NCBI RefSeq assembly: GCF_000197735.1
Contig: NC_014550.1
Span: 2,356,001 to 2,420,000, forward strand
Direction of reading: 5' to 3'
From: Glutamicibacter arilaitensis Re117
Lineage (GTDB): Bacteria; Actinomycetota; Actinomycetes; Actinomycetales; Micrococcaceae
Length of the DNA stretch: 64,000 nt
Part shown: one piece after another, positions 9,016 to 18,300 of the stretch
Layout: each line of letters begins with the position of its first letter
Numbering within the stretch: position 1 is the first letter of the stretch
Notes under the pieces: model-generated
What the model was told of the DNA's origin: nothing
Databases searched by the model: none
What the model saw: only the letters and a program-made list of their open reading frames with translations
Program-made: the position numbers and the translations under genes

Positions 9016-10182
9016 TTATTCCTTGGGCCGCAGAAAACGCGCTGGGGTCACGATGGACTGCGGGAACTTCTGTCCTATCTGGTCAGCAATGCGTTCTGCC
9101 TCTCGGGCTTTTTCTTCTCGTGGGTCCAAGCTAAATTGCAGACCCAACTCGAAATCCTGCAACCTCTCAGCTTTCACGCCGATTAGCCGAACCGGTTGGG
9201 CCAGCGGGGTCAACTTGCGTAGCAGTGCCAGCACAGACTCACTGATTTTCGTTGATGAATCAGTTGCCGCGGCCAGGGCCTTGGAGCGCGTAATTCCTGA
9301 GAAGTCTTTGTACTTGATCTTCAATCCGACGCCATTAGCTGATTTGCCGTGTCGACGTAGCCTCTGCCCGACCTTGTGGCTCAGCCGTAGAAGTTCACCT
9401 TCAAGCACCTGCAGGTCGGTGATGTCCGCAGCGAACGTATGCTCAGAAGAAATACTCTTCTCGTCCCGGGTAATTTCCACCGCACGGTTATCGATGCCTC
9501 GCGAAAGCAGATGCAATGAACGACCATGCTCCCCCAGCCGGCTAATCAGCCTTTCTTCATTCTGCATGGCAAGCTGCCCCACGGTCTCAATTCCCAAAGC
9601 CTGCAGCTGGGCAGCGGTCCGCTTACCCACGCCCCACATTTTCGACACCGGCAGATCATGAAGGAACTCTTCGGTTCTTTCCGGGGCAACCACAGCCATC
9701 CCGTCAGGCTTGGCATGGGTCGAAGCTAACTTTGCAATGAATTTATTCTTGGCAATGCCAACGCTGGCCGGTAGTCCCATCTCTTGGCGGATATGAGCTC
9801 GGATTTCCCGTGCAATCTGCACCGGTCCACCGAGTAGGCGCATGCTTCCGGTAACGTCCAGGAATGCTTCGTCGATACTAACCTGCTCCACTAGTGGCGT
9901 CAGGGTGTGGAAGTACTCCATGATTTGAGCTGAGGCCAACGAATATTTGTGGTGGCTCGGTTCGATCACAGTTGCTTCTGGCATCAATGGGATCGCTTGG
10001 CTCATCGGCATTGCCGAATGGATTCCACGTGCTCGGCAGTCATAAGAGGCCGACAGCACGACGCTTCGCCCGCCAGGAAAACCGACAATCACCGGCTTGC
10101 CAACTAGTTCAGGACGGGCGCGCAGTTCCACCGAAACAAAAAAGGCGTCCATGTCGACGTGCAAGATGGCACGCTCTGTCAT
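9016..10182 (-). CDS. dinB: DNA polymerase IV (Y-family, DinB)
   Basis: Error-prone translesion polymerase. The first catalytic motif is VDMDAFFVSVELR at residues 9-21, and the second, SIDEAFLDV, lies at about 103-111. Palm, fingers, thumb and little-finger regions are all present in 388 residues, the usual length. Helix-hairpin-helix residues VGKRTAAQLQALGI support DNA binding. The protein ends FPQSIVTPARFLRPKE with no obvious beta-clamp motif at the extreme C-terminus. The start has GGTGAG upstream. It is divergent from the polyprenyl synthase gene. Confidence 0.95.
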   Translation of the reverse strand: MTERAILHVDMDAFFVSVELRARPELVGKPVIVGFPGGRSVVLSASYDCRARGIHSAMPMSQAIPLMPEATVIEPSHHKYSLASAQIMEYFHTLTPLVEQVSIDEAFLDVTGSMRLLGGPVQIAREIRAHIRQEMGLPASVGIAKNKFIAKLASTHAKPDGMAVVAPERTEEFLHDLPVSKMWGVGKRTAAQLQALGIETVGQLAMQNEERLISRLGEHGRSLHLLSRGIDNRAVEITRDEKSISSEHTFAADITDLQVLEGELLRLSHKVGQRLRRHGKSANGVGLKIKYKDFSGITRSKALAAATDSSTKISESVLALLRKLTPLAQPVRLIGVKAERLQDFELGLQFSLDPREEKAREAERIADQIGQKFPQSIVTPARFLRPKE

Positions 10183-10344
10183 TTCAACTCACCTTCTTCC
10201 AGTCTTACTACTAACCACCTTACTCGAATATATGTTCGGATTGCGTGTAGCTCCCAGATACGGCCGACACTTAATTCCCCTGGCGCAAAACACCGGTAGA
10301 GTTGATGCTAACCACCATCAGTTCACCCGTAGAAATGATTTTGC

Positions 10345-11451
10345 ATGTCGCTGCCTCATTCCGTGCCGGCCCTCAACACTAAACCCCAGAGCTTGAGCCG
10401 AACTTTTACTGCTGACGTTGCGCAGTTGTTAGAGGAATTTCTGGCCGCGAAAAGTATTGAGGTTGGACAGATCACCACTAGTGCTGTCGAAATCGTCAAT
10501 GCAATCACTTCCCTGACTCGTGGTGGCAAGCGACTGCGCCCGCTCTTCGCCTTTTGGGGTTACCTTGGAGCTGGCGGCCAGGCCGAAGATCGCGACATCG
10601 TTCGCCTCGGTGTGGCTTTGGAACTGTTCCAAGCCGCTGCATTGATCCACGATGACATCATCGATAATTCAGATACCCGTCGTGGCCAGCCAAGTGTCCA
10701 CAAGCGCTTCGAAGCCCAGCATCAGGAACTGGAACTTGCAGGAAGCGCGCGGAACTACGGCATGGCCAGCGCGATCCTTACCGGCGACTTATGCCTCTCA
10801 CTGAGCGAGGAAGTATTCTCTGAGATTTCCTCTCTCACTGCTCAGGCCCGGACGATCTTTAACCAAATGCGTACGCAGGTGATGGCCGGACAGTACCTCG
10901 ACGTTCTAGAAGAGTCTGCTGGCCCTGCCTACGATCCGAAGGAAGCGGTTAAACGAGCGCGCACCATTGTGCGTTTCAAGTCCGCGAAGTACTCCACCGA
11001 GAATCCATTCTTACTCGGTGGTGCTCTTGCCGGGGCAAGCGAATCACTCATGGAGCATTACTCAGCCTTTGCGCTTCCATTGGGTGAGGCGTTCCAATTG
11101 CGCGATGACGTTCTGGGCGTTTTTGGGGATCCAGAAATCACTGGTAAGCCAACCGGTGGAGATCTTCTGGAAGGCAAGCGCACCGAATTGATAGCTCACG
11201 CGCTCTTGCTCTCAAGCCCCGAGGAACAGGACTTTATTCAAACACGCCTCGGCGCTGTGGACCTTGGCAAGGAAGAAGTGCTGCGGCTAAGCAGCATTCT
11301 GCGCGAAAGCGGCGCGTTGGCTGCAACCGAGCAGAGCATCAGTGATTTGACCGCACAGTCAGATCTGGCGCTCAGTACGCTGCAAGTCACTCCGTTGGCT
11401 CATGCCGGACTGCAGCAACTGAGCAACGCCGTGACCAAGAGAAGCAAATAA
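10345..11451 (+). CDS. Polyprenyl diphosphate synthase (GGPP/polyprenyl type)
   Basis: Condenses isopentenyl diphosphate with allylic diphosphates for quinone side chains or carotenoids. The 368 residues carry the first aspartate-rich motif LIHDDIIDNSDTRRG and the second, QLRDDVLGVFGDPE, both needed for Mg-diphosphate binding. The stretch GGKRLRPLF lies ahead of the first motif. The product chain length cannot be read reliably from sequence alone. The gene stands alone, ends at a strong bidirectional terminator and is divergent from dinB. Confidence 0.92.
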   Translation: MSLPHSVPALNTKPQSLSRTFTADVAQLLEEFLAAKSIEVGQITTSAVEIVNAITSLTRGGKRLRPLFAFWGYLGAGGQAEDRDIVRLGVALELFQAAALIHDDIIDNSDTRRGQPSVHKRFEAQHQELELAGSARNYGMASAILTGDLCLSLSEEVFSEISSLTAQARTIFNQMRTQVMAGQYLDVLEESAGPAYDPKEAVKRARTIVRFKSAKYSTENPFLLGGALAGASESLMEHYSAFALPLGEAFQLRDDVLGVFGDPEITGKPTGGDLLEGKRTELIAHALLLSSPEEQDFIQTRLGAVDLGKEEVLRLSSILRESGALAATEQSISDLTAQSDLALSTLQVTPLAHAGLQQLSNAVTKRSK

Positions 11452-11473
11452 CGCATCTTCCCTTAAAAGTAAC

Positions 11474-11521
11474 AAAAGGTCTCAACCTGCCACGTGATGT
11501 GGATTACGGTTGAGACCTTTT
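11474..11521. terminator. Bidirectional terminator between the polyprenyl synthase and Rv2175c-like genes
   Basis: Perfect 14-base-pair inverted repeat AAAAGGTCTCAACC / GGTTGAGACCTTTT with T-runs on both strands, placed between two convergent genes. Confidence 0.92.
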
Positions 11522-11551
11522 GGTTATAAAGAGATTAACTTCTCAGGACGT

Positions 11552-11905
11552 CTACCAGCCCAGGGCCTGCGCCCGGCGACGAATTTCAGTTTTACGTCCA
11601 GTGCGCAAGGCATTCATTGGGGTGCCCGGGAGCGATTCATCGTCTGTGAACAGCCAAACGATCGATTCTTCGTCAGAATATCCCGAGTCCAAAAGGACCG
11701 ACAGGGTACCCTTCAGGCTTTCCACTACAACTCCGTCTTGGAGAAAATCTGCCGGAATGGAACGCACATTGCGAGGTCCGATTCTCAACGACACGATGGC
11801 TCGTTCGTCCAGCAGTCGGTGCACGCGGCGGATATCTACATCTAATTCTTCGGCCACATCGGGCAGGGTCAGCCATTGGCCAACGAGTTCTACGGTTTCC
11901 TTCAC
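11552..11905 (-). CDS. Rv2175c-family DNA-binding protein
   Basis: A 117-residue protein with a helix-turn-helix near the N-terminus (WLTLPDVAEELDVDIRRVHRLLDERAI) and a C-terminal half reading DDESLPGTPMNALRTGRKTEIRRRAQALGW. This matches the actinobacterial Rv2175c family, whose mycobacterial member binds DNA and is phosphorylated by PknL. There is no kinase gene next to it here. It is convergent with the polyprenyl synthase gene, the same neighbourhood as in mycobacteria (the Rv2173-Rv2175c region). Confidence 0.85.
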   Translation of the reverse strand: MKETVELVGQWLTLPDVAEELDVDIRRVHRLLDERAIVSLRIGPRNVRSIPADFLQDGVVVESLKGTLSVLLDSGYSDEESIVWLFTDDESLPGTPMNALRTGRKTEIRRRAQALGW

Positions 11906-12111
11906 CCCTCAAGGTTCCCACAAATTCCCGGTCTGCGCAGAAAATTGAGGAAAACGCACCTCATTAGTTCCCACGAGTCACAGGAGTAGTGTAAATTTTC
12001 TTGTATCACTTTGATAACAATTGCATCACAGACAACAGTGAGGAACCTTCCTACTTTGTTACCTGCGAAGCAGAGCCCGTTATTTTCACCGTATAAATGA
12101 GGATTGACTCC

Positions 12112-13812
12112 ATGCCCCACGAATCCAAACATGCTTCCAAGCATGCGTTAGGCGTTGTAGCAGGCGCGGCCATTCCCGCAGCGGTCATTGGTAGCCTCGC
12201 GCTGGCCCCGGCCGCGCAGGCAGCTCCTACGACTGTTCCTAACACCTCGGGCAGCTTTGCCAAGGCGGTAACTCCAGAGACCATCAAGGTTGCTGAGGAC
12301 CAGATCAAAGCCCACCTGATTGCTTCGCGTGTATCGACTCTTGGTTTGCCCGCTAAGCGAGACGTCACGGAAATCAAGATCCCTGCAGGCGCATCCCTAT
12401 GGAGCATTGCACAGGAGTACGACACCACTGCGTCTGCTCTGAAGAAGCTCAATAATCTTAAGAGCGATTCAATCATTGCCGGCAAGACCCTCAAGGTCTC
12501 CGGAAAAGCCTCGAAGAGCACGACCAAGTCCAGCTCTTCAACCTCCGCTACTTACACCGTCAAGAATGGTGATACTCTCGGCGGCATTGCCAACAAGCAC
12601 GACATGAGCTTGTCGGAACTGCTGAGCAAGAATGACATCTCCGCCAGCAAGGTGATTTTCCCGGGCAATAAGCTCAAGGTCAAGGGTTCAGCATCGAGCT
12701 CCAGCAATTCCGCGAAGTCGCAGAAGACTTCCTCCTCTTCGGGCTCCTCCAGCTACACCGTGAAGAACGGTGACACGCTTGGAAGCATCGCGATCAAGCA
12801 CAACATGAGCCTGTCTTCGCTGCTGAGCAAGAACGATATCTCGGCCAGCAAGGTGATCTTCCCTGGAGAGAAGATCAAGGTCAGCGGTTCTTCGTCTTCG
12901 AGCTCTTCGTCAAAGTCCTCGCAGAAGAAGTCTTCATCTTCGGCTTCTTCCAGCTACACGGTGAAGTCCGGCGATACGCTCAGCGGCATTGCTTCCAAGC
13001 ACGGTATGAGCCTGTCTGAGTTGCTGAAGGCCAACGATATCTCGGCAAGCAAGCCGATCTTCCCAGGCAGCAAGATCAAGGTTTCAGGCGGATCATCGTC
13101 ATCGAGCTCTTCCTCGAAGAGCACGGCGAAGCCCAAGGCCAAGACTTCGACCTACACTGTCAAGTCAGGCGATACCCTCAGTGGCATCGCTACCAGCCAC
13201 GATATGAAGTTGGCTTCGTTGCTGAATCTGAACCCGGACTACAGCGCAAGCTCGCCGCTGAAGATCGGGGCAAAGCTGAAGGTCTCCGGATCTTCCGTGG
13301 CACCGTCGGGCCAGGTCAAGAAGCAGAAGATTGGCAACACCTTTGCCGGTCGCACCTACGCTGATCATGTAGTGAAGGACGCGAATTCGAACAAGGATTA
13401 CCTTGACTCGACCAGCGTTCCTAGCCGCGGCGAGATGCAGGCTCTGATCCGTTCGACCGCTAAGAGCATGGGCGTCGACCCAGCTTTGGCTTTGGCTCAT
13501 GCGTATCAGGAATCCAGTTTCAACATGCGTGCGGTCTCCCCTGCTAACGCTGTTGGCGCCATGCAGGTACTGCCAAGCACCGGTGATTGGATTGCATCGG
13601 TTATCGGCCAGGACCTGAACGTGCTGAACCCACGCGATAACGTTGTCGCTGGTGTCGCAGTTATTGCCTACAACTTGGATAACACCGACAACCTGGATGA
13701 TGCCATTGCATCGTACTACCAGGGTCTGGCCGGAGTCCGAAACAACGGCATGTACGAGGACACCAAGCACTATGTGGCCAGCATCAAGGCTCACATGAAG
13801 AACTACCGCTAA
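12112..13812 (+). CDS. Secreted lytic transglycosylase with five LysM domains
   Basis: Likely cuts peptidoglycan glycan strands at the cell surface. An Ala-rich signal sequence (GVVAGAAIPAAVIGSLALAPAAQA) is followed by five LysM modules. The first is divergent (SLWSIAQEYDTTASALKKLN); four near-identical ones (YTVKxGDTLxxIA) follow, separated by Ser/Lys-rich linkers at roughly residue 70-85 intervals. A C-terminal SLT domain has catalytic Glu in AYQESSFNMRAV and the AVGAMQVLP motif. The ATG at 12112 is preferred because GAGG lies 9 bases upstream; an in-frame ATG at 12097 lacks one. Terminated by a strong hairpin. Confidence 0.93.
   Translation: MPHESKHASKHALGVVAGAAIPAAVIGSLALAPAAQAAPTTVPNTSGSFAKAVTPETIKVAEDQIKAHLIASRVSTLGLPAKRDVTEIKIPAGASLWSIAQEYDTTASALKKLNNLKSDSIIAGKTLKVSGKASKSTTKSSSSTSATYTVKNGDTLGGIANKHDMSLSELLSKNDISASKVIFPGNKLKVKGSASSSSNSAKSQKTSSSSGSSSYTVKNGDTLGSIAIKHNMSLSSLLSKNDISASKVIFPGEKIKVSGSSSSSSSSKSSQKKSSSSASSSYTVKSGDTLSGIASKHGMSLSELLKANDISASKPIFPGSKIKVSGGSSSSSSSSKSTAKPKAKTSTYTVKSGDTLSGIATSHDMKLASLLNLNPDYSASSPLKIGAKLKVSGSSVAPSGQVKKQKIGNTFAGRTYADHVVKDANSNKDYLDSTSVPSRGEMQALIRSTAKSMGVDPALALAHAYQESSFNMRAVSPANAVGAMQVLPSTGDWIASVIGQDLNVLNPRDNVVAGVAVIAYNLDNTDNLDDAIASYYQGLAGVRNNGMYEDTKHYVASIKAHMKNYR
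12541..13290 (+). repeat. Tandem LysM-coding repeats
   Basis: Four in-frame repeats of about 200-215 bases each encode TVKxGDTL...SELLxxNDISASKxIFPGxK, with Ser-rich linkers between them. The first three share long identical stretches (for example NDISASK), which points to recent internal duplication. Confidence 0.85.
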
Positions 13813-13819
13813 ATAACGC

Positions 13820-13865
13820 AAAGACAGACCCGCCCAACACAGTGTCTTGGGCGGGTCTGTCTTTT
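13820..13865. terminator. Bidirectional terminator after the transglycosylase gene
   Basis: Perfect 18-base-pair stem (arm AAAGACAGACCCGCCCAA) with a 9-base loop and TTTTGTTTT on the plus strand. It also serves the convergent sensor-kinase gene. Confidence 0.93.
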
Positions 13866-13887
13866 GTTTTATCTAAGGCCAGTGCGC

Positions 13888-15375
13888 TTACGAGCCACGG
13901 CGGTCTAAGTCCAAAGGCATATCGATAACAACCTTTGTCCCGCCCTTCTCCCCCTGCAGCCAACGGATCTCACCCGAGAGCTCGCTGGTAACCAAGGTGC
14001 GCACAATCTGCAGCCCGAGTCCCTCGCGGCGTGGCTCTTCCGGCAGCCCGTGGCCATCGTCCTCGATGACAACGCGTAGCCAATCCATGCTGTCTGCGCC
14101 CTTGTATCGTTCGGCAACCAGGGCAACTTCACCATCGCGCTGCGCCAATCCGTGTTCTACGGCGTTGGTCACCAATTCGTTGATGACCAGTGAGAGTGGA
14201 GTAGCCAAATCCGCGTCGAGCATTCCGAATTCGCCTTCACGACGAGTCGAGACACGTTGTTCAGGAGAAGCAATTTCCACGATCAAGCGGAACTGGCGAT
14301 CCATCAGGTCATCGAATTTCACGGTCTCGTTCAGTCCCTTGGACAAGAAGTCGTGAACCGAGGCGATGGTCGACACGCGCCGCATGGCCTGTTCCAGGCC
14401 CTGTTTGCCATCTGCTGAGCTCATCCGACGTGACTGCATGCGCAGGAGCGCAGCGACGGTCTGCAGGTTGTTCTTGACCCGGTGATGGATTTCCCTGATC
14501 GTCGCGTCCTTGGTGACCAGTTCTTTTTCCCGGCGGCGAAGCTCAGTCACATCTCGGCACAACACCAGTGCGCCCCAGCGTTTTGATTCGTTGCGCAATG
14601 GTATTGCACGCAGAGACAACGTGACCCCGCGGTGCTCTACTTCAGTGCGCCATGGCATCTTGCCTTGGAGCACCAGGGGAAGGGTTTCATCCACGACACG
14701 ACGATCACTGACCAGAGCCATCGTCAGATCAGCCAGCGGCTGGCCTTGGAGGACATCGGCGGCACCGAGCCGGCGGAACGCGGAGACCGCATTGGGGCTG
14801 GCAAATTCAACGGCGCCATCAATGCTGAGGCGGATGAATCCATCGCCTACGCGTGGTGCACCACGACGAGAGCCGGTAGGACTGGCGAAGTCTGGCCAGA
14901 GTCCTTGGGTGCCCATCTGCAAAAGGTCATCGGCGCTTTGGCGGTAGACCAATTCAAGATTGGAAGGAGTACGGGATTGATTTGGGTCAAAGTGGGAAGT
15001 AATGACCGCGACGGGTACGTTCTGGCGCACCAATGGAATCGCCTGCACCGTGGTCAGTCCCATGATGATATCTTTGCCGGCTTGTTCAGCCGAGCGTTGC
15101 ACTTGTTTAGTTTCCCACGCACGGTCCACCATGATGCGCAGATCCTTGCGGATCCGTTCTCCCACGAAGTCGCTGTGGAATGCAGTATGCGAGGTGGAAG
15201 GGCGCACGTGGGCCAACGCGGTATAGGAACCGTCCCCGGTGGGGAACCAGAGCACCAGGTCTGCGAATGCTAAATCCGAGACTAGTTGCCAGTCCCCCAC
15301 CAGGAGGTGGAGCCAATCCTCATCACCGGGCGCTAGTGCAGCACGTTGACGTAGTTCTTCAGTGATGAGGGCCAT
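13888..15375 (-). CDS. pdtaS: PdtaS-like cytosolic sensor histidine kinase
   Basis: Soluble kinase of the HWE/HisKA_2 group. It has no membrane segment. An N-terminal GAF-like domain (about 1-155) is followed by a PAS domain (about 175-280) that runs into the dimerisation helix. The phospho-acceptor is in EIHHRVKNNLQTVAALL (His 297/298), followed by a HATPase domain with NELVTNAVEHG, EDDGHGLP and GLGLQIV. This matches PdtaS, which in mycobacteria phosphorylates the RNA-binding antiterminator PdtaR; no pdtaR is adjacent here. It lies 9 bases after the gdh stop, so co-transcription is likely. Confidence 0.9.
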   Translation of the reverse strand: MALITEELRQRAALAPGDEDWLHLLVGDWQLVSDLAFADLVLWFPTGDGSYTALAHVRPSTSHTAFHSDFVGERIRKDLRIMVDRAWETKQVQRSAEQAGKDIIMGLTTVQAIPLVRQNVPVAVITSHFDPNQSRTPSNLELVYRQSADDLLQMGTQGLWPDFASPTGSRRGAPRVGDGFIRLSIDGAVEFASPNAVSAFRRLGAADVLQGQPLADLTMALVSDRRVVDETLPLVLQGKMPWRTEVEHRGVTLSLRAIPLRNESKRWGALVLCRDVTELRRREKELVTKDATIREIHHRVKNNLQTVAALLRMQSRRMSSADGKQGLEQAMRRVSTIASVHDFLSKGLNETVKFDDLMDRQFRLIVEIASPEQRVSTRREGEFGMLDADLATPLSLVINELVTNAVEHGLAQRDGEVALVAERYKGADSMDWLRVVIEDDGHGLPEEPRREGLGLQIVRTLVTSELSGEIRWLQGEKGGTKVVIDMPLDLDRRGS

Positions 15376-15384
15376 TGGCGGTGT

Positions 15385-18300
15385 TTACCTTCGAACGATG
15401 GAACGCAAGAGGCGAAGTGCCACGGAAAGGGACGCCATGTCATCTCGTTCCAGGCTGTTCACTTCCGCAAACATAGTCTTCGCACGATCAAGGTTAGCCG
15501 CGTTTGCTTCCTCCCACGCAGCAACACGCTCTGCAGGATCCGCAATATCGCCGTGTGCATCCAAGATGTTACCGGTCAGGTCAATGATCGTGGTGTACAG
15601 ATCATCGCGCATCGCGGCACGGGCCAAGGCCTGCCAGCGATCCGAACGCGGCAGGTGCGTGATGCGGTTCAGCAGGCTGTCCACGCCGAACTGGTCGTAG
15701 AGCACGTAGTAGGTTTCTGCGACCTTGACCGGTGCGGTCTCGGTGCGGTGCACATAGTCTGCCACGTCCAACAGCGCATAGGACTCGAACTGAGTGGCCC
15801 ACATGCTGGCACGACGCTCCGGAATGCCCTGGCTCATGGCCTCTTCACGCCACTGCTCGAAACGCTCCAGGTCGGTACCGCGAACCAGGGTCGGCAGTGC
15901 CTCGCGCAGTTCGGTTACCGTGGATTCGTAGCGCTTGACCGCTTCGGTCACCAGCAGGTCCTGGTCAACCCGGTTGATGAACCAGCGGGTAGCGCGATCC
16001 AGCAGACGACGCATGTCGTGGTGCTGGCGTCCCCAGTGCTCCAGGTCGGTTCCCGCAGGCTGCGCGTTGATTGCATCGAATTGGCGTTCGAAACCATAGA
16101 TCTCACGCAGTGCGCAGAATACCTTGGCGATCTGGACTTCGCTGGCACTGGTTTCTTCCATGGCACGGAAGACGTAGGTAATGCCACCAATGTTCACGAT
16201 GTCGTTGGCGATGACGGTTGAAATGATTTCACGGCGCAGCGGATGGGATTCGAGTTGATCCCCGAAACGCTCCACCAGCTTGGCCGGGAAGTATCGCTTC
16301 AGCGTCTGGGCGAAGTATGGATCATCAGCCAGATCAGATTCGCTCAGCGCATTGGCCAGCTGGATCTTCGCATAGGCTGCCAGCACCGCAAGTTCCGGCG
16401 TGGTCATCGCTTCGCCTGCAGCCCGGCGTGCTTCGAGCTGTTCCGCACTTGGCAAGAATTCAAGGCCGCGGTTCAGATCTGCATGCTTCTCAAGCCACTG
16501 CATCAAACGCTCGTAAGCCGGCGTCCAGGTCAGCGCCGCGTGCTTTTCGTTCAGCAGCAACACGTTCTGCTCGAAGTTGGTCTTCAACACCAGATCACCG
16601 ATGTTATCGGTCATCGAGAGCAGGAACTCAGTGCGTTCAGCCTCGGTGAGGTTGCCCGCCTTGATCTGGCGGTCCACGAAGATCTTGATATTTACTTCGC
16701 GGTCCGAGGTGTCCACGCCAGCAGAGTTGTCGATGGCGTCGGTGTTCAGCAGGACGCCATTGCGTGCCGCCCCGATACGGCCAAGCTGGGTCATGCCCAA
16801 GTTTCCGCCTTCGCCTACAACCTTAACCCGCAGATCAGCACCGTCAACGCGGATGGCGTCGTTGGCACGGTCACCGACCTGGCCGTGAGTTTCGGCCGCT
16901 GACTTCACGTAGGTACCAATGCCGCCGTTGTAGAGCAGATCAACTGGTGCGCTCAGGATGGCCTTGAGCAGTTCGTTAGGGCTCATTTTGGTGGTGCCGG
17001 CATCCAGTCCCAGAACCTCGCGGACCTCGGGGCTGATCGGTACGGACTTCAGGCTGCGCGAGTACACGCCACCGCCAGCCGAGAGCAGTTCCTTGTTGTA
17101 GTCTGCCCAGCTGGAGCGCGGCAGATCATACAAGCGCTGGCGCTCATCGAAGGCCACCTGGGCGTTCGGGTTTGGATCAAGGAAGATATCGCGGTGGTCA
17201 AAGGCTGCCACCAGCTTTACCGTCGGGGTACGGCGCAGGCCATTGCCGAATACGTCACCGGACATGTCGCCCACGCCAACGGCGGTGAACTCGTCCTTCT
17301 GGGTGTCGACGCCCAGTTCGAAGAAGTGGCGCTTGACCGACTCCCAGGCACCGCGTGCGGTGATGCCCATGCCCTTGTGGTCGTAGCCCACCGAGCCGCC
17401 CGATGCGAATGCATCGCCCAGCCAGTGGCCCTTGTCAGCCGAGATCGAGTTTGCGATATCGGAGAAGCTTGCGGTTCCCTTATCGGCAGCAACAACGAGG
17501 TAGGAGTCATCGCCATCGCGACGCACTACGTTGGCTGGGGCTTCGATGTGTTCGCCGTTTTCGTCGGTGACCATGTTGTCGGTCAGTTCCAGCAAGGTGC
17601 GGATGAAGACCTTGTATGCGCCCTTGCCTTCTTCCATCCATGCACCACGATCATAGGCAGGATTTGGAAGCTGCTTGGCGTAGAAACCACCCTTGGCGCC
17701 AGTTGGCACGATCACGGAGTTCTTGACCATCTGGGCCTTGACCAGGCCCAGGACTTCGGTGCGGAAATCTTCTCGGCGATCGGACCAACGCAGGCCACCA
17801 CGGGCAACTGCGCCGAAGCGGAAGTGGGTACCTTCAACTCGTGGCGAGTAGACCCACAGCTCGTGCTTCGGACGTGGGAACGGCGCAAAGTCGATTTCTT
17901 CAGGAGCCAGCTTGAAGGCCAGCGCCTGATGGGTGGTGAAGTAATTAGTGCGCTTGGTCGCTTCGATGACCTTCACGATGCGGCGCAGCAAGGTGTCAGC
18001 ATCCAAGGTTGGCACCGATTCGAGCGCTTCAGTGATCTCGGCGTGAGCCTTTTCGCGTGATGCCTGCGACGCTTCGGTGCTCAGCTGCGGATCGAAGGTC
18101 GCCTTGAAAAGCTCCACAATGGCGTGGGTGACCGCGGGGTTGCCCACCAAGGTGTTGGCGATGAAGTCGGTGGAATTAGGAACACCGAGTTGCAACAGGT
18201 AGTGAGCGTAGGCGCGAAGCATCGAGACTTCTTCCCACGAAAGTCCCTCGTGCAGGACCAGCGCGTTCAGGCTGTCGGACTCAGCTTCATTGCGCACCAC

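Noticed and set aside
11906..12111. Possible c-di-AMP riboswitch before the LysM transglycosylase gene
   Set aside because: Such riboswitches often precede actinobacterial wall-hydrolase genes, but the conserved core elements were not found in this 206-base leader.
12541..13290. Regularly spaced repeats resembling a CRISPR array
   Set aside because: Repeats are in-frame LysM modules of a secreted protein, about 200 bases apart, with coding linkers.
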